NCBI RefSeq assembly: GCF_021596945.1
Contig: NZ_CP063779.1
Span: 3,818,001 to 3,882,000, forward strand
DNA length: 64,000 bases
Reading direction: 5' to 3'
Origin: Mongoliitalea daihaiensis
GTDB taxonomy: Bacteria > Bacteroidota > Bacteroidia > Cytophagales > Cyclobacteriaceae
This document shows positions 15,750 to 24,462 of the stretch, in pieces; position 1 is the stretch's first letter; each line of letters begins with the position of its first letter. Both the position numbers and the translations under genes were made by a program. The notes beneath the pieces are model-generated. The model did not search any database. It was not told where the DNA came from and saw only the letters and a program-made list of their open reading frames with translations.

Positions 15750-17310
15750 AATGCACATCGCCCATCATTTTTCGAATAGGTTTACTTAGTAACAATAACA
15801 AAAGACCCGTGCCAACGGTCGTAGCCACAATCATCAAATATTGACTTGGCATTTGTGCTAAGGCCTCATCTGTTCCACCACTTGCCTCTCCTGCAATCAG
15901 TCCAGCTATTAGATTTCCTAATGAAACAGATAGGAACCAAATACCCATCATTTGCCCGCCGTATTGTGCTGGAGCCAATTTAGTCACTAAACTTAATCCG
16001 ACAGGGCTCAAACTCAATTCACCAAAAGTATGGAGCATGTATGTGAAAATCAACCATGTAGGCGCAGCCAAATCTCCTGAAGCTGCAATTTTAGCTGCAA
16101 AATACATGACTAAAAAACCCATACCCAAAAGAAGTAGTCCAAAGGCAAATTTGAGTGGTGAACTTGGTTCTAAATTCCTCCTACCCAACCAAACCCACAG
16201 CGCCCCAAAAAAAGGAGCAAATAAAATAATAAATAAAGAATTCACCGACTGAAAATATCCAGCAGGAATTTCCCAACCCATTAAATTCCTATCGGTAAAA
16301 CGTTCCGCAAATAGATTTAAGGTTGATCCAGCTTGTTCAAAACCTGACCAAAACAACGCTGAAAATAGAAAAAGAATAGCAATGACCCCAACTTTCTTTT
16401 GATCACTTAGATCTAGTCCACCGAAGAAAATCACATAACCTAAGTATAGGATTGCTACAGCGGCAATGATGTTGCCCGAAGCCTTGGCTACAACGGCTAC
16501 GTCAATGGGAATCAATCCTGCAAACAACAAAACTAATGTGAAAGAAAATACAGCTACTCCAATTAAAGCTATTCGTTTAAGCTTATCTTTTTCTCTCAAT
16601 TCCTCTGGACTAACAAAAGAAACCTCTTCTCCGTAACCATTGAGAGACCCTCCAGTTAACTTGTATTGAATTAGGCCTATGACCATTCCCAAACCCGCTA
16701 ACCCAAACCCTAAATGCCAATCATAGATAGCCATGGTACTGCAAGCTATTGGAGCAATAAATGCTCCTAAATTGATCCCCATGTAAAATATAGAGAATCC
16801 AGCATCTCTTTTTGAGCTACCAGCAGGATACAACTGTCCTACAATGGAACTGATATTTGGTTTTAAAAGCCCTGTACCAAGTACTATCAAAATAAGTCCT
16901 AAGAAGAATGAGTTGGTATCTAAAGAAGAAAGCGACTCTTTCACCTCCGTACTAGGAGAAACCCATTCCATTAACCCCGGTAAGGCCATGGTGAAATGCC
17001 CAATGGCAATAATTACACCGCCGTACCATACTGATTTTTTCAAACCTAATAATCGGTCTGCAAACCACCCCCCGGGTAAGGCAAAAAGATAAACCCCCAT
17101 GGTGTACAATCCATAAATTGCTCCCGAAGTTTTATCATCAAACCCTAAGCCACCATCGGCTATGGCGGCTGTCATAAATAGGATTAAAAGTGCCCGCATT
17201 CCATAATAACTGAATCGCTCCCACATTTCAGTAAAAAATAAAGTCATCAAACCTTTCGGATGGCCAAATAATGTTGGGCCAGGAAATAAATCAAGTTGCT
17301 GATTTTTCAT
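15748..17310 (-). CDS. POT-family proton-dependent di/tripeptide transporter
   Basis: A 520-residue inner-membrane protein of the major facilitator superfamily, POT/PTR branch, which imports di- and tripeptides with protons. The N-terminal helix carries FFTEMWERFSYYGMRALLILFM (the ExxERFxYYG motif that couples protons), with a later GxxAD-type loop GGWFADRLLGLKK and the PTR signature region FSIFYMGINLGAFIAPI. About 14 hydrophobic segments are visible. It is a stand-alone gene ending at a bidirectional terminator. The 293-bp gap to pckA is AT-rich and holds no recognised consensus promoter. Confidence 0.93.
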   Translation of the reverse strand: MKNQQLDLFPGPTLFGHPKGLMTLFFTEMWERFSYYGMRALLILFMTAAIADGGLGFDDKTSGAIYGLYTMGVYLFALPGGWFADRLLGLKKSVWYGGVIIAIGHFTMALPGLMEWVSPSTEVKESLSSLDTNSFFLGLILIVLGTGLLKPNISSIVGQLYPAGSSKRDAGFSIFYMGINLGAFIAPIACSTMAIYDWHLGFGLAGLGMVIGLIQYKLTGGSLNGYGEEVSFVSPEELREKDKLKRIALIGVAVFSFTLVLLFAGLIPIDVAVVAKASGNIIAAVAILYLGYVIFFGGLDLSDQKKVGVIAILFLFSALFWSGFEQAGSTLNLFAERFTDRNLMGWEIPAGYFQSVNSLFIILFAPFFGALWVWLGRRNLEPSSPLKFAFGLLLLGMGFLVMYFAAKIAASGDLAAPTWLIFTYMLHTFGELSLSPVGLSLVTKLAPAQYGGQMMGIWFLSVSLGNLIAGLIAGEASGGTDEALAQMPSQYLMIVATTVGTGLLLLLLSKPIRKMMGDVH

Positions 17311-17603
17311 GCAGAGTTGTTGTAATTAATTATCTTTTTATTCAATGCGATCTAAATACAATGATAATATTTTTTTCTTGCTTCCATGCATTCCTAATCA
17401 TAAATCCATTTTCCTTTTATTTTGCATCATTTTATTGCAAATCACTTACTTTACTATCGAGTTTTTTTCAATTTTGAAAACTATATCAGTTTAGCATAAA
17501 AACTTAACGAAATCGATTGAATTGCAAAAAAAAGGGCATTTATCACAAACTCTAGTAATTTTTATCAGTATCTTTAGGCCTTCATTTGCACAGCTAACCT
17601 TTT

Positions 17604-19211
17604 ATGGAAACACAAGATTTACTTCTTCAAAACACCACTCAGAAACTTTCATCTTTAGGCATCCAGACTTCTAAACATGTGTTTTGGAACCTCACTCCTG
17701 CCGAGCTTGTAGAACATTCACTTCAAAATGACGAAGGAAAATTAACCGATGTAGGGGCCTTGATGGCTGATACAGGAGAGTTTACTGGAAGATCTCCAAA
17801 AGATCGCTTTATTGTACTAGATGAACAAACCAAGGACTCTGTATGGTGGGGTGATATCAATATTCCCATTAGTGAAGAAAAGTTTGACATTCTCCACCAA
17901 AAGATGTTACTCTTTTTAGAACAGAAAGATTTGTACGCCCGACAAGCTTTTGCGGGTGTTGACCCACGATACAGGCTCAACTTGACAGTTGTGAACACAC
18001 TAGCTTGGCACAATTTATTTTGTAACAACATGTTTCTTCGCCCCAGCAAAGAGGAACTTGATCATTTTGTAAGTGACTTCACTATTATTTGTGCCCCAGA
18101 ATTTGAAGCAGATCCCGAAACAGATGGCACGAGACAAAAGAACTTTGCTATCATTAATTTTACCAAGCGAATACTATTGATTGGGGGTACCGCTTATGCC
18201 GGTGAAATGAAGAAAGGAATTTTCTCAATCCTCAATTACATTTTACCGTATCAACACCAAGTACTTTCCATGCATTGTTCTGCTAATAAAGGAGCAAACG
18301 GAGATACGGCCGTTTTCTTTGGACTATCCGGGACAGGTAAAACCACCCTTTCTGCTGATCCCAAAAGAGCTTTAATCGGAGATGATGAACACGCTTGGAC
18401 AGAAGATTCAGTCTTTAATTTTGAAGGGGGATGTTATGCAAAAGTAATCGATCTCAGTAGGGAGAAAGAACCCCAAATATGGGATGCTATCAAATTTGGC
18501 GCCATTGTGGAAAACACCCGATTCTATTCAGGGACTAGAACTGTGGATTATACAAATAAGGAAGTTACAGAAAATACCCGTACCTCCTATCCTATTGACC
18601 ATATTTCTAATGCGCTGATCCCATCAGAGGCTGGCATTCCTAAAAATATTTTCTTCTTGACGGCAGATGCATTCGGAGTTATCCCACCGATTTCAAAATT
18701 GAACAAAAGTCAAGCGATGTATCATTTTATTTCGGGATACACTGCTAAAGTGGCGGGAACCGAGGTGGGCATTACGGAGCCTAAAACCACATTTTCTGCA
18801 TGTTTTGGTGCTGCTTTCCTTCCATTGCATCCTACACAATATGCGGCCTTATTTGGTGAAAAAATGGAAAAACATCAAGTAAATGTTTGGCTCGTAAATA
18901 CAGGTTGGACCGGTGGTCCTTATGGAGTAGGAAACCGTATGAAGCTTGCCTACACCCGCGCAATGATTACTGCCGCCTTAGAAGGAGATCTAGACAATGT
19001 TGGCTACCGTAAGCACAGTGTTTTTGGAGTCGGTATACCAGAAACATGTCCCAATGTACCAGATGAAGTCTTAAGTCCACGAGCAACTTGGGATGACAAA
19101 ATAGCGTATGATAAAAAGGCGCGTGAATTGGGTGCTGCATTTATACAGAATTTTGAGAAGTACAAAGACTTTGCAAGTGAAGACATCCTGGCAGGTGCTC
19201 CAAACCTATAA
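17604..19211 (+). CDS. pckA: Phosphoenolpyruvate carboxykinase (ATP)
   Basis: Catalyses oxaloacetate + ATP to phosphoenolpyruvate + CO2 + ADP, the first step of gluconeogenesis from TCA intermediates. The 535-residue protein has the family length. Landmarks are TGRSPKDRF (61-69), the kinase-1a P-loop GLSGTGKTTLS (240-250), the metal-binding GDDEHAW (259-265) and the later TRTSYPIDHISNA and NTGWTGGPYGVGNRMKLAYTRAM segments. It is monocistronic with its own terminator. A TATCTTTA box at 17569 is near the consensus -7 element, but no good -33 box precedes it. Confidence 0.97.
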   Translation: METQDLLLQNTTQKLSSLGIQTSKHVFWNLTPAELVEHSLQNDEGKLTDVGALMADTGEFTGRSPKDRFIVLDEQTKDSVWWGDINIPISEEKFDILHQKMLLFLEQKDLYARQAFAGVDPRYRLNLTVVNTLAWHNLFCNNMFLRPSKEELDHFVSDFTIICAPEFEADPETDGTRQKNFAIINFTKRILLIGGTAYAGEMKKGIFSILNYILPYQHQVLSMHCSANKGANGDTAVFFGLSGTGKTTLSADPKRALIGDDEHAWTEDSVFNFEGGCYAKVIDLSREKEPQIWDAIKFGAIVENTRFYSGTRTVDYTNKEVTENTRTSYPIDHISNALIPSEAGIPKNIFFLTADAFGVIPPISKLNKSQAMYHFISGYTAKVAGTEVGITEPKTTFSACFGAAFLPLHPTQYAALFGEKMEKHQVNVWLVNTGWTGGPYGVGNRMKLAYTRAMITAALEGDLDNVGYRKHSVFGVGIPETCPNVPDEVLSPRATWDDKIAYDKKARELGAAFIQNFEKYKDFASEDILAGAPNL

Positions 19212-19249
19212 AATCTAATTCTTTTCCGAGTTATAAACCCAAACAGTGA

Positions 19250-19275
19250 GGGCACTAGCGATAGTGCCCTTTTTG
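19250..19275 (+). terminator. Terminator after pckA
   Basis: GGGCACTA (19250-19257) pairs with TAGTGCCC (19262-19269), followed by six T. In the remaining gap to 19518 no element was recognised. Confidence 0.8.
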
Positions 19276-19518
19276 GTTGATCGGAGATGACTGGATCCGC
19301 TTGTTCATGATTAGCGGAAGTCTTTGGTTGAATAGTAAATTGACTGAAGCATTTATTCTGTTTTGCTTAACAAGAACTGATGAAAAACACTTATTTTTGA
19401 AAAAATTAATAGTTGCGAATGGATAACTAGTCACCCGAATCCCTATTGAGTTAAAACTACCATGGGATTTTATTATAATTTAGCTAGGTCCAAAAAATAT
19501 AATAATTTAAAAACATCA

Positions 19519-19956
19519 ATGAAAACAGCAGAAATACACACCGCTAAAGGTGTCATGAAAGTGGAGTTTTACGAAAAAGATGCTCCTAAAACCGTTGAAA
19601 ATTTTGTGACACTTGCTCAAAAAGGGTTTTACGATGGATTAACTTTCCATCGAGTTATTCCGAATTTCGTAATCCAAGGAGGTTGTCCTATCGGAAATGG
19701 TGCTGGTGGACCGGGTTACAAAATCAACTGTGAATTGACCGGAGATAATCAGTACCATGACCGTGGTGTCTTATCCATGGCCCATGCAGGAAGAAATACA
19801 GGGGGTTCCCAGTTTTTTATCTGTCATAGCCGCACTAACACTAGTCACTTGGATAGAAACCACACTTGCTTTGGCAAAGTAGTGGAAGGTTTGGAAGTGA
19901 TTGATGCTATCAAAGCAGGCGATGTTATTGAGAAAATCGTAGTCAGTGAAGCGTAA
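19519..19956 (+). CDS. Cyclophilin-type peptidyl-prolyl cis-trans isomerase
   Basis: A 145-residue cytoplasmic cyclophilin that speeds proline isomerisation in protein folding. The ATG at 19519 gives the standard short start ([30 protein letters not shown]). Active-site residues of the family are visible in [31 protein letters not shown] and [15 protein letters not shown]. There is no signal peptide in this reading; an upstream in-frame ATG at 19462 adds only a basic, non-signal extension. It is a single-gene unit followed by a long inverted-repeat element. Confidence 0.93.
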   Translation: MKTAEIHTAKGVMKVEFYEKDAPKTVENFVTLAQKGFYDGLTFHRVIPNFVIQGGCPIGNGAGGPGYKINCELTGDNQYHDRGVLSMAHAGRNTGGSQFFICHSRTNTSHLDRNHTCFGKVVEGLEVIDAIKAGDVIEKIVVSEA

Positions 19957-19997
19957 TTGAGGTTTTTAAATCATCGTTTACGTTAATAAAATAAAAA

Positions 19998-20187
19998 AGG
20001 CTGTCTTATAAGCTAATGCTTTAAAATATTTCCTAAATTTTATTTGGTATTCATTCAGTGAAACTTAGTGTCTTAGATTTATAGCTAACTATGCCACTAA
20101 TCTAAGACACTAACTCACAAATGGATAAATCCTTAAACTAAATTTTGTTTGGGTGACAATTCTGAAGTTCTATTTATAAAACAGCCT
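19998..20187. repeat. MITE-like element with long imperfect inverted repeats
   Basis: The 190-bp stretch starts AGGCTGTCTTATAA and ends with the inverse of AGGCTGTTTTATAA (13 of 14 matching). A second, inner perfect 13-bp pair AGTGTCTTAGATT / AATCTAAGACACT flanks the centre. The outer ends are bordered by A and T runs, so in RNA the whole could also form a giant terminator stem for the two convergent genes. No open frame and no clear target-site duplication were seen. AGGCTGTyTTATAA resembles the terminal repeats of some transposases; assignment to an IS family is not possible by eye. Confidence 0.55.
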
Positions 20188-20215
20188 CTTTTTTTTAGCT
20201 CTGTTTTTTTATTAT

Positions 20216-21502
20216 TTATCCAAACAAAGCTCCTGCGATCGTAGCAGTCATCAAACAAGCTAGTGTGGCTGCCAACAACGCTCGCATACCCAATTTAGAG
20301 AGATTTCCCTGCTGATTGGGTGCAATGCTTCCAATACCTCCTACTTGAATAGCGATTGAACTAAAGTTTGAAAATCCACATAAGGCATACGTTGCAATGA
20401 CCACGGACTTTGGCGATAACGAATCTGCCATTTTCATATCGGCTAAACTTAAGTAAGCTACAAACTCATTGATGACCGTCTTTTGGCCTAAGAGAGAGCC
20501 TACTTGTAAGGTTTCGCTCCATTCCACTCCGATCACCCAAGCAAAAGCTCTGAAAATATTTCCTAAAATATACTCAAGTGAAAATCCATTAAATTGACCA
20601 TTCGTGCTACTGACCACCCAAGCGTTCAAGCCGGTGTGTTCTCCAATGACTCCTGATAAAATATAGTTCAAAGCAGCAATGACAGCGATAAAAGCTAAAA
20701 GCATACCACCAACATTTAGCGCTAACTTTAAACCCTCTGATGCACCAATAGACATAGCATCAATCAAATTCACACCCATGTTTTCCTGACTAACCTCCAA
20801 TTTATCATTGACAACTTCTTTATCGGTTTCAGGAATCATGATTTTAGACATCACAATCGCTGCTGGAGCATTCATGATACTTGCACCTAAGAGATAGGCA
20901 GCAAATTTTGTCTGCTCCTCTAAACTATCACCTCCCAAAAAAGCTACATAGCCCGCTAAAACTCCCCCTGCTATGGTAGCCATACCTCCAGTCATCAAAC
21001 ACATGAGTTCGGAACGGGTCATTGTTGGAATAAATGGACGGACCAGTAAGGGGGCCTCTGTTTGTCCTAAGAATATATTACCCGCTGCTGATAAACTCTC
21101 TGGCCCTGATAATCGCATAGTACGGGACATTACCCAAGCAATCCCAAACACTACTTTTTGCAAGACTCCCAAATAGTACAAGCCCGAGGATACAGTCGAA
21201 AAGAAGATAATTGTGGGCAGTACCTTGAAAGCGAAAATAAAACCAAAGGTATTGGTGGCTAAATCTCCAAATATAAATATTGCGCCATCTTCAGAAAAGC
21301 TCAAAAACTTAACAAATGCCTCACTAACAGCTGAGAAAATACGTGCTACGAACGCAACTTTGGTTATCAAAAAACCAAAAATTGCTTGTAAAACAACTCC
21401 AATTCCTACAAGCCTCCAGTCAACAGCCCTTTTATTGGCTGAAAACAAAAATGCTACCAAAAGGAGCACTATAATACCAATCAGACCTCTGAAATAATCC
21501 AT
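20216..21502 (-). CDS. Concentrative nucleoside transporter (NupC/CNT family)
   Basis: A 428-residue inner-membrane protein that imports nucleosides with H+ or Na+. It has the CNT layout: an N-terminal three-helix part (FRGLIGIIVLLLVAFLFSANKRAVDW), then the core with VLPTIIFFSTVSSGLYYLGVLQ, GQTEAPLLVRPFI (the substrate-binding Q-T-E motif) and ALCGFSNFSSIAIQVGGIGSIAP (the second binding motif with N-F-S-S). Helical hairpins are visible on both sides. Gene neighbours do not suggest a specific nucleoside. The family call is firm; the ion is not determined. Confidence 0.93.
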   Translation of the reverse strand: MDYFRGLIGIIVLLLVAFLFSANKRAVDWRLVGIGVVLQAIFGFLITKVAFVARIFSAVSEAFVKFLSFSEDGAIFIFGDLATNTFGFIFAFKVLPTIIFFSTVSSGLYYLGVLQKVVFGIAWVMSRTMRLSGPESLSAAGNIFLGQTEAPLLVRPFIPTMTRSELMCLMTGGMATIAGGVLAGYVAFLGGDSLEEQTKFAAYLLGASIMNAPAAIVMSKIMIPETDKEVVNDKLEVSQENMGVNLIDAMSIGASEGLKLALNVGGMLLAFIAVIAALNYILSGVIGEHTGLNAWVVSSTNGQFNGFSLEYILGNIFRAFAWVIGVEWSETLQVGSLLGQKTVINEFVAYLSLADMKMADSLSPKSVVIATYALCGFSNFSSIAIQVGGIGSIAPNQQGNLSKLGMRALLAATLACLMTATIAGALFG

Positions 21503-21553
21503 GGGCGCTTTTAAGTGTTGGGGTTAATGGTGGTTGATCGCTAAAATAAGTAA

Positions 21554-21572
21554 GCCTGGCAATGTACCAGGC
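21554..21572 (-). terminator. Hairpin after the bifunctional nuclease gene
   Basis: GCCTGG and CCAGGC form a 6-bp stem just past the stop of the reverse-strand nuclease gene. The following T stretch is interrupted, so it may be weak. Confidence 0.45.
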
Positions 21573-21579
21573 CTATTTC

Positions 21580-22176
21580 TTAGTTTCGTCTATTGATTTC
21601 GTCTCTGATTCGTGCGGCCCTTTCGTAATCTTCATCGTGAATGGCCTTTTCGAGTAATTGATTAAGTTTGTCTAAACTAAAGTCCTTCAATCCATCAGAA
21701 CTTTTACTAGACTCTGATTTTCTCGAACTTACTTTTGATTCTTCTTTTTTCTTCTCCTCTTCATCATTGGATTCCAAACCCGCTTCTTCCATTACTTTGG
21801 AAATACAATAGACGGGAGAATCAAAGCGAACAGCAATAGCGATCGCATCAGAGGGACGAGAATCAATTTCTACAATTTTAGAGCCACTGCGACAGATGAT
21901 TTTAGCATAAAAAACACCTTCTCGCATATCTGAGATCAAAATATGATCAATTTTGAAATTAAAATTACTGGAAAAAGACTTAAACAAATCGTGTGTCATT
22001 GGACGATTGGGGATGATTTTTTCAATCTCAATGGCTATCGCCTGAGCCTCAAACATCCCAATGACTATTGGTAATCGTCTTGTACCTCCAACCTCTCCCA
22101 TCACAAGAGTGAATGACCCCGATTGGGAGTGATTAGATGTTAATCCAAGAATTTCAAGTTCAATTTCTTGATCCAC
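21580..22176 (-). CDS. Bifunctional nuclease family protein (DUF151) with C-terminal UvrB/UvrC motif
   Basis: A 198-residue protein. Residues about 1-135 form the BFN/DUF151 domain (EILGLTSNHSQSGSFTLVMGEVGGTRRLPIVIG, MTHDLF, DSRPSDAIAIAVRFDSPVYC), a Ser/Lys/Glu-rich linker follows, and residues about 170-197 are a UVR helix pair (LNQLLEKAIHDEDYERAARIRDEINRR). Characterised plant BFN proteins have dual DNase/RNase activity; bacterial roles are unclear. The gene begins 5 bp after the etfA stop, so it is probably the third gene of an etfB-etfA-nuclease operon. The UVR motif suggests contact with nucleic-acid or Clp/Uvr-type partners. Confidence 0.88.
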   Translation of the reverse strand: MDQEIELEILGLTSNHSQSGSFTLVMGEVGGTRRLPIVIGMFEAQAIAIEIEKIIPNRPMTHDLFKSFSSNFNFKIDHILISDMREGVFYAKIICRSGSKIVEIDSRPSDAIAIAVRFDSPVYCISKVMEEAGLESNDEEEKKKEESKVSSRKSESSKSSDGLKDFSLDKLNQLLEKAIHDEDYERAARIRDEINRRN

Positions 22177-22181
22177 GCTAC

Positions 22182-23150
22182 TTATTTTAATGCTTTGACT
22201 GCTTCAGTTAACTTCGGTAAAACTTCAAAAGCATCACCAACGATCCCATAATCTGCAGCTTTGAAGAAAGGTGCTTCTGGGTCTTTATTGATGACAACTA
22301 TACACTTTGAAGAATTTACGCCTGCAAGATGTTGAATCGCACCCGAAATTCCAACAGCTACATACAATGTTGGTGCAACTTTCACACCTGTTTGTCCTAC
22401 GTGCTCATGGTGAGGTCTCCATCCAATATCAGAAACTGGCTTGGAACAACCTGTGGCAGCACCCAATTCTTTGGCTAATGATTCAATCATGCCCCAGTTT
22501 TCCGGACCTTTCAAACCTCTACCACCAGAAACTACAATATCTGCTTCAGGCAATAAAATATCTCCTTCCGCTTTATCGGTAGCAGTAATTTTTCCTGCAA
22601 AGTCCGCATCTGATAAGTTTACTGAAATAATTTCAACAGCTGCTGCTGCACCGTCAGTTTTAAGATCTACGGCATTTTTCTTAACCGCTAATATCTTATG
22701 CTCTTTGGTAACCTCCGTTACTGCAAACGCCTTGCCTGTGTAAATACTTCTTTTAACCTGGTAACCAGCACTTGTATCAGGCAATTCCACTACATTGGAA
22801 ACCAACGATGCGTCTAATTTTACAGCCAAACGTGCCGCAACAGCATCTCCTAAAGATGACTTCGCTAGAACTAGCGTGCTTGCGCCGATACTTTTATACA
22901 CTTCTGCTACAGCCGTAGCATGCGCTTGAATAATACCTGCTGTCAATCGTTCATCTGACACATGCAATACTTTGGAAGCACCAGCTGTACCCGCTTTCGC
23001 CAATTCTGCCTCAGCGATGCTACCCAAACCCAGGGCAATTACATCTCCGGCACCTAACTTATCAGCCAAGGCTTTTCCGTATGATACAGCCTCTAAACTC
23101 GTTTTTTTAACAGCACCGTCTGCGTGCTCAAGATATACTAATATACTCAT
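22182..23150 (-). CDS. etfA: Electron transfer flavoprotein alpha subunit
   Basis: A 322-residue FAD-binding subunit of ETF, which takes electrons from acyl-CoA dehydrogenases and passes them to ETF:quinone oxidoreductase. The N-terminal domain (MSILVYLEHADGAVKKTSLEAVSYGKALAD) is ETF-like, and the C-terminal FAD domain has VVSGGRGLKGPENWGMIESLAKELGAATGCSKPVSDIGW, VGQTGVKVAPTLYVAVGISGAIQHLAGV and INKDPEAPFFKAADYGIVGD. It follows etfB by 25 bp. The glutaryl-CoA dehydrogenase at 34.3-35.5 kb would be one of its electron donors. Confidence 0.96.
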   Translation of the reverse strand: MSILVYLEHADGAVKKTSLEAVSYGKALADKLGAGDVIALGLGSIAEAELAKAGTAGASKVLHVSDERLTAGIIQAHATAVAEVYKSIGASTLVLAKSSLGDAVAARLAVKLDASLVSNVVELPDTSAGYQVKRSIYTGKAFAVTEVTKEHKILAVKKNAVDLKTDGAAAAVEIISVNLSDADFAGKITATDKAEGDILLPEADIVVSGGRGLKGPENWGMIESLAKELGAATGCSKPVSDIGWRPHHEHVGQTGVKVAPTLYVAVGISGAIQHLAGVNSSKCIVVINKDPEAPFFKAADYGIVGDAFEVLPKLTEAVKALK

Positions 23151-23175
23151 GGTCTTATATTTATGGGATTAAGGA

Positions 23176-23913
23176 TTAAAGCACTTTGGCTTCATTTTTC
23201 AACAACTTCACTAATTCATCTACATTATCTTTATCTATCAATTTCACAGCTCCTTTGGCAGGTGGCAACTGGAAAGTGCTAACGCTTGTCGCTACCTCAT
23301 CATTGCTTGGCTCCACTACTTGTAAAGGCTTCGTACGGGCAGACATGATTCCTCTCATGTTCGGGATTTTCCACTCTGCAATTGGCTCTTGGCAACCAGC
23401 AATCAAGGGTAATTTAGCCTCAACTTGCTCCTTACCACCTTCAATCTCTCTAGCCATTTTAACTGTGTCACCATCTACTTCCAACTTCATTACAGGAGAA
23501 AAAGAAGGCATACCTAATAGTTCTCCTACCATGCCATGGACCATACCTCCATTGAAATCAATAGACTCCCTCCCCATCAAAATCAAGTCATATCCATTTG
23601 ATTTGGCAATCTGGGCTATTTGATTGGCTACAAATAAGGAGTCTTTTGGATGAGCATTGATACGGATAGCGTCGTCAGCACCAATTGCCAAAGCTTTTCT
23701 AAGGGTTGGTTCAGTATCAACTTCTCCTACATTCAATACAGTTAAACTTCCTCCTAACTGTTCCTTCAATTCTACTGCTCGTGCCAAGGCATAGTCATCG
23801 TATGGTCCAATAATGAATTGAACACCGTTCTTATCAAACTTGGTATTATTGTCAGTAAACTGGATTTTGGATGTGGTATCCGGCACGTGTGTTATACAAA
23901 CTAATATCTTCAT
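23176..23913 (-). CDS. etfB: Electron transfer flavoprotein beta subunit
   Basis: A 245-residue AMP-binding ETF subunit and partner of EtfA. Visible are MKILVCITHVPDTTSKIQF, FIIGPYDDYALARAVELKE, the LRKALAIGADDAIRI motif, the signature VANQIAQIAKSNGYDLILMGRESIDFNGGMVHGMVGELLGMP, and a C-terminal recognition-arm region. It is the first gene of the etfBA-nuclease operon and lies divergent from a small TPR gene with a 74-bp gap. Confidence 0.96.
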   Translation of the reverse strand: MKILVCITHVPDTTSKIQFTDNNTKFDKNGVQFIIGPYDDYALARAVELKEQLGGSLTVLNVGEVDTEPTLRKALAIGADDAIRINAHPKDSLFVANQIAQIAKSNGYDLILMGRESIDFNGGMVHGMVGELLGMPSFSPVMKLEVDGDTVKMAREIEGGKEQVEAKLPLIAGCQEPIAEWKIPNMRGIMSARTKPLQVVEPSNDEVATSVSTFQLPPAKGAVKLIDKDNVDELVKLLKNEAKVL

Positions 23914-23987
23914 TATGTATATTTGGATTGATTATTTAATAAATTGCGTGAATTTAGTGATTAAGGCTTTAAGAAAAAAAAGAAATC

Positions 23988-24314
23988 ATGAGCAAATTGT
24001 CCCGAATCGAACTCTTACAATCGTTTGCAGAACAAGAGCCTGAAAATCCATTTAACTGGTATGCACTGGCAATAGAGTTTTTGGAGTCTGAACCAGAACA
24101 AGCACTTAATTATTTTGATAAACTCTTAATTGAACATAAAGGTTATCTTCCTACCTATTATCATGCAGCCGCTTTATTTGCTGAATTTGGAGATCTTGAA
24201 AAAGCTAAAAGAACCTACGAAGAGGGGATTGTTTTAGCAAAGAATCTTTCAGAAACCAATGCTTTGAGGGAATTACAAAATGCCTATCAGAATTTCCAAT
24301 TTGAATACGAGTGA
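23988..24314 (+). CDS. Small TPR protein
   Basis: A 108-residue all-helical protein with about three TPR helix pairs (PENPFNWYALAIEFLESEPEQALNYFDKLLIEHKGYLPTYYHAAALFAEFGDLEKAKRTYEEGIVLAKNL). No signal peptide, so cytoplasmic. It probably works as a protein-binding scaffold; its partner is unknown. It is divergent from etfB and followed by a strong terminator after about 60 bp. Confidence 0.8.
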   Translation: MSKLSRIELLQSFAEQEPENPFNWYALAIEFLESEPEQALNYFDKLLIEHKGYLPTYYHAAALFAEFGDLEKAKRTYEEGIVLAKNLSETNALRELQNAYQNFQFEYE

Positions 24315-24373
24315 TCTCTTACGAAGTCTCTCGCAGATATAGGAGATTTGGCAGATAAAGCGCAGGTTTTAAA

Positions 24374-24410
24374 AGATCCGGCAGGATTTAAAATCCTGCC
24401 GGATCTTTTT
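24374..24410 (+). terminator. Terminator after the small TPR gene
   Basis: AGATCCGGCAGGATTT pairs with AAATCCTGCCGGATCT as a long near-perfect stem, followed by T5. It is bidirectional in shape and faces the convergent oxidoreductase gene. Confidence 0.85.
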
Positions 24411-24420
24411 GTGTTATGAC

Positions 24421-24462
24421 ACTTGTTTCTCGTTTCTCGCTTCTAAACTCTCGCCTCTAACT
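24421..24462. repeat. C/T-rich low-complexity repeat after the oxidoreductase stop
   Basis: Phrases such as TTTCTCGTTTCTCGCTTCTAA and CTCTCGCCTCTAACT abut the stop codon of the reverse-strand gene. A similar stretch at 33181-33229 abuts the tryptophan dioxygenase stop, so this is a dispersed element placed at gene 3' ends. Confidence 0.5.
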
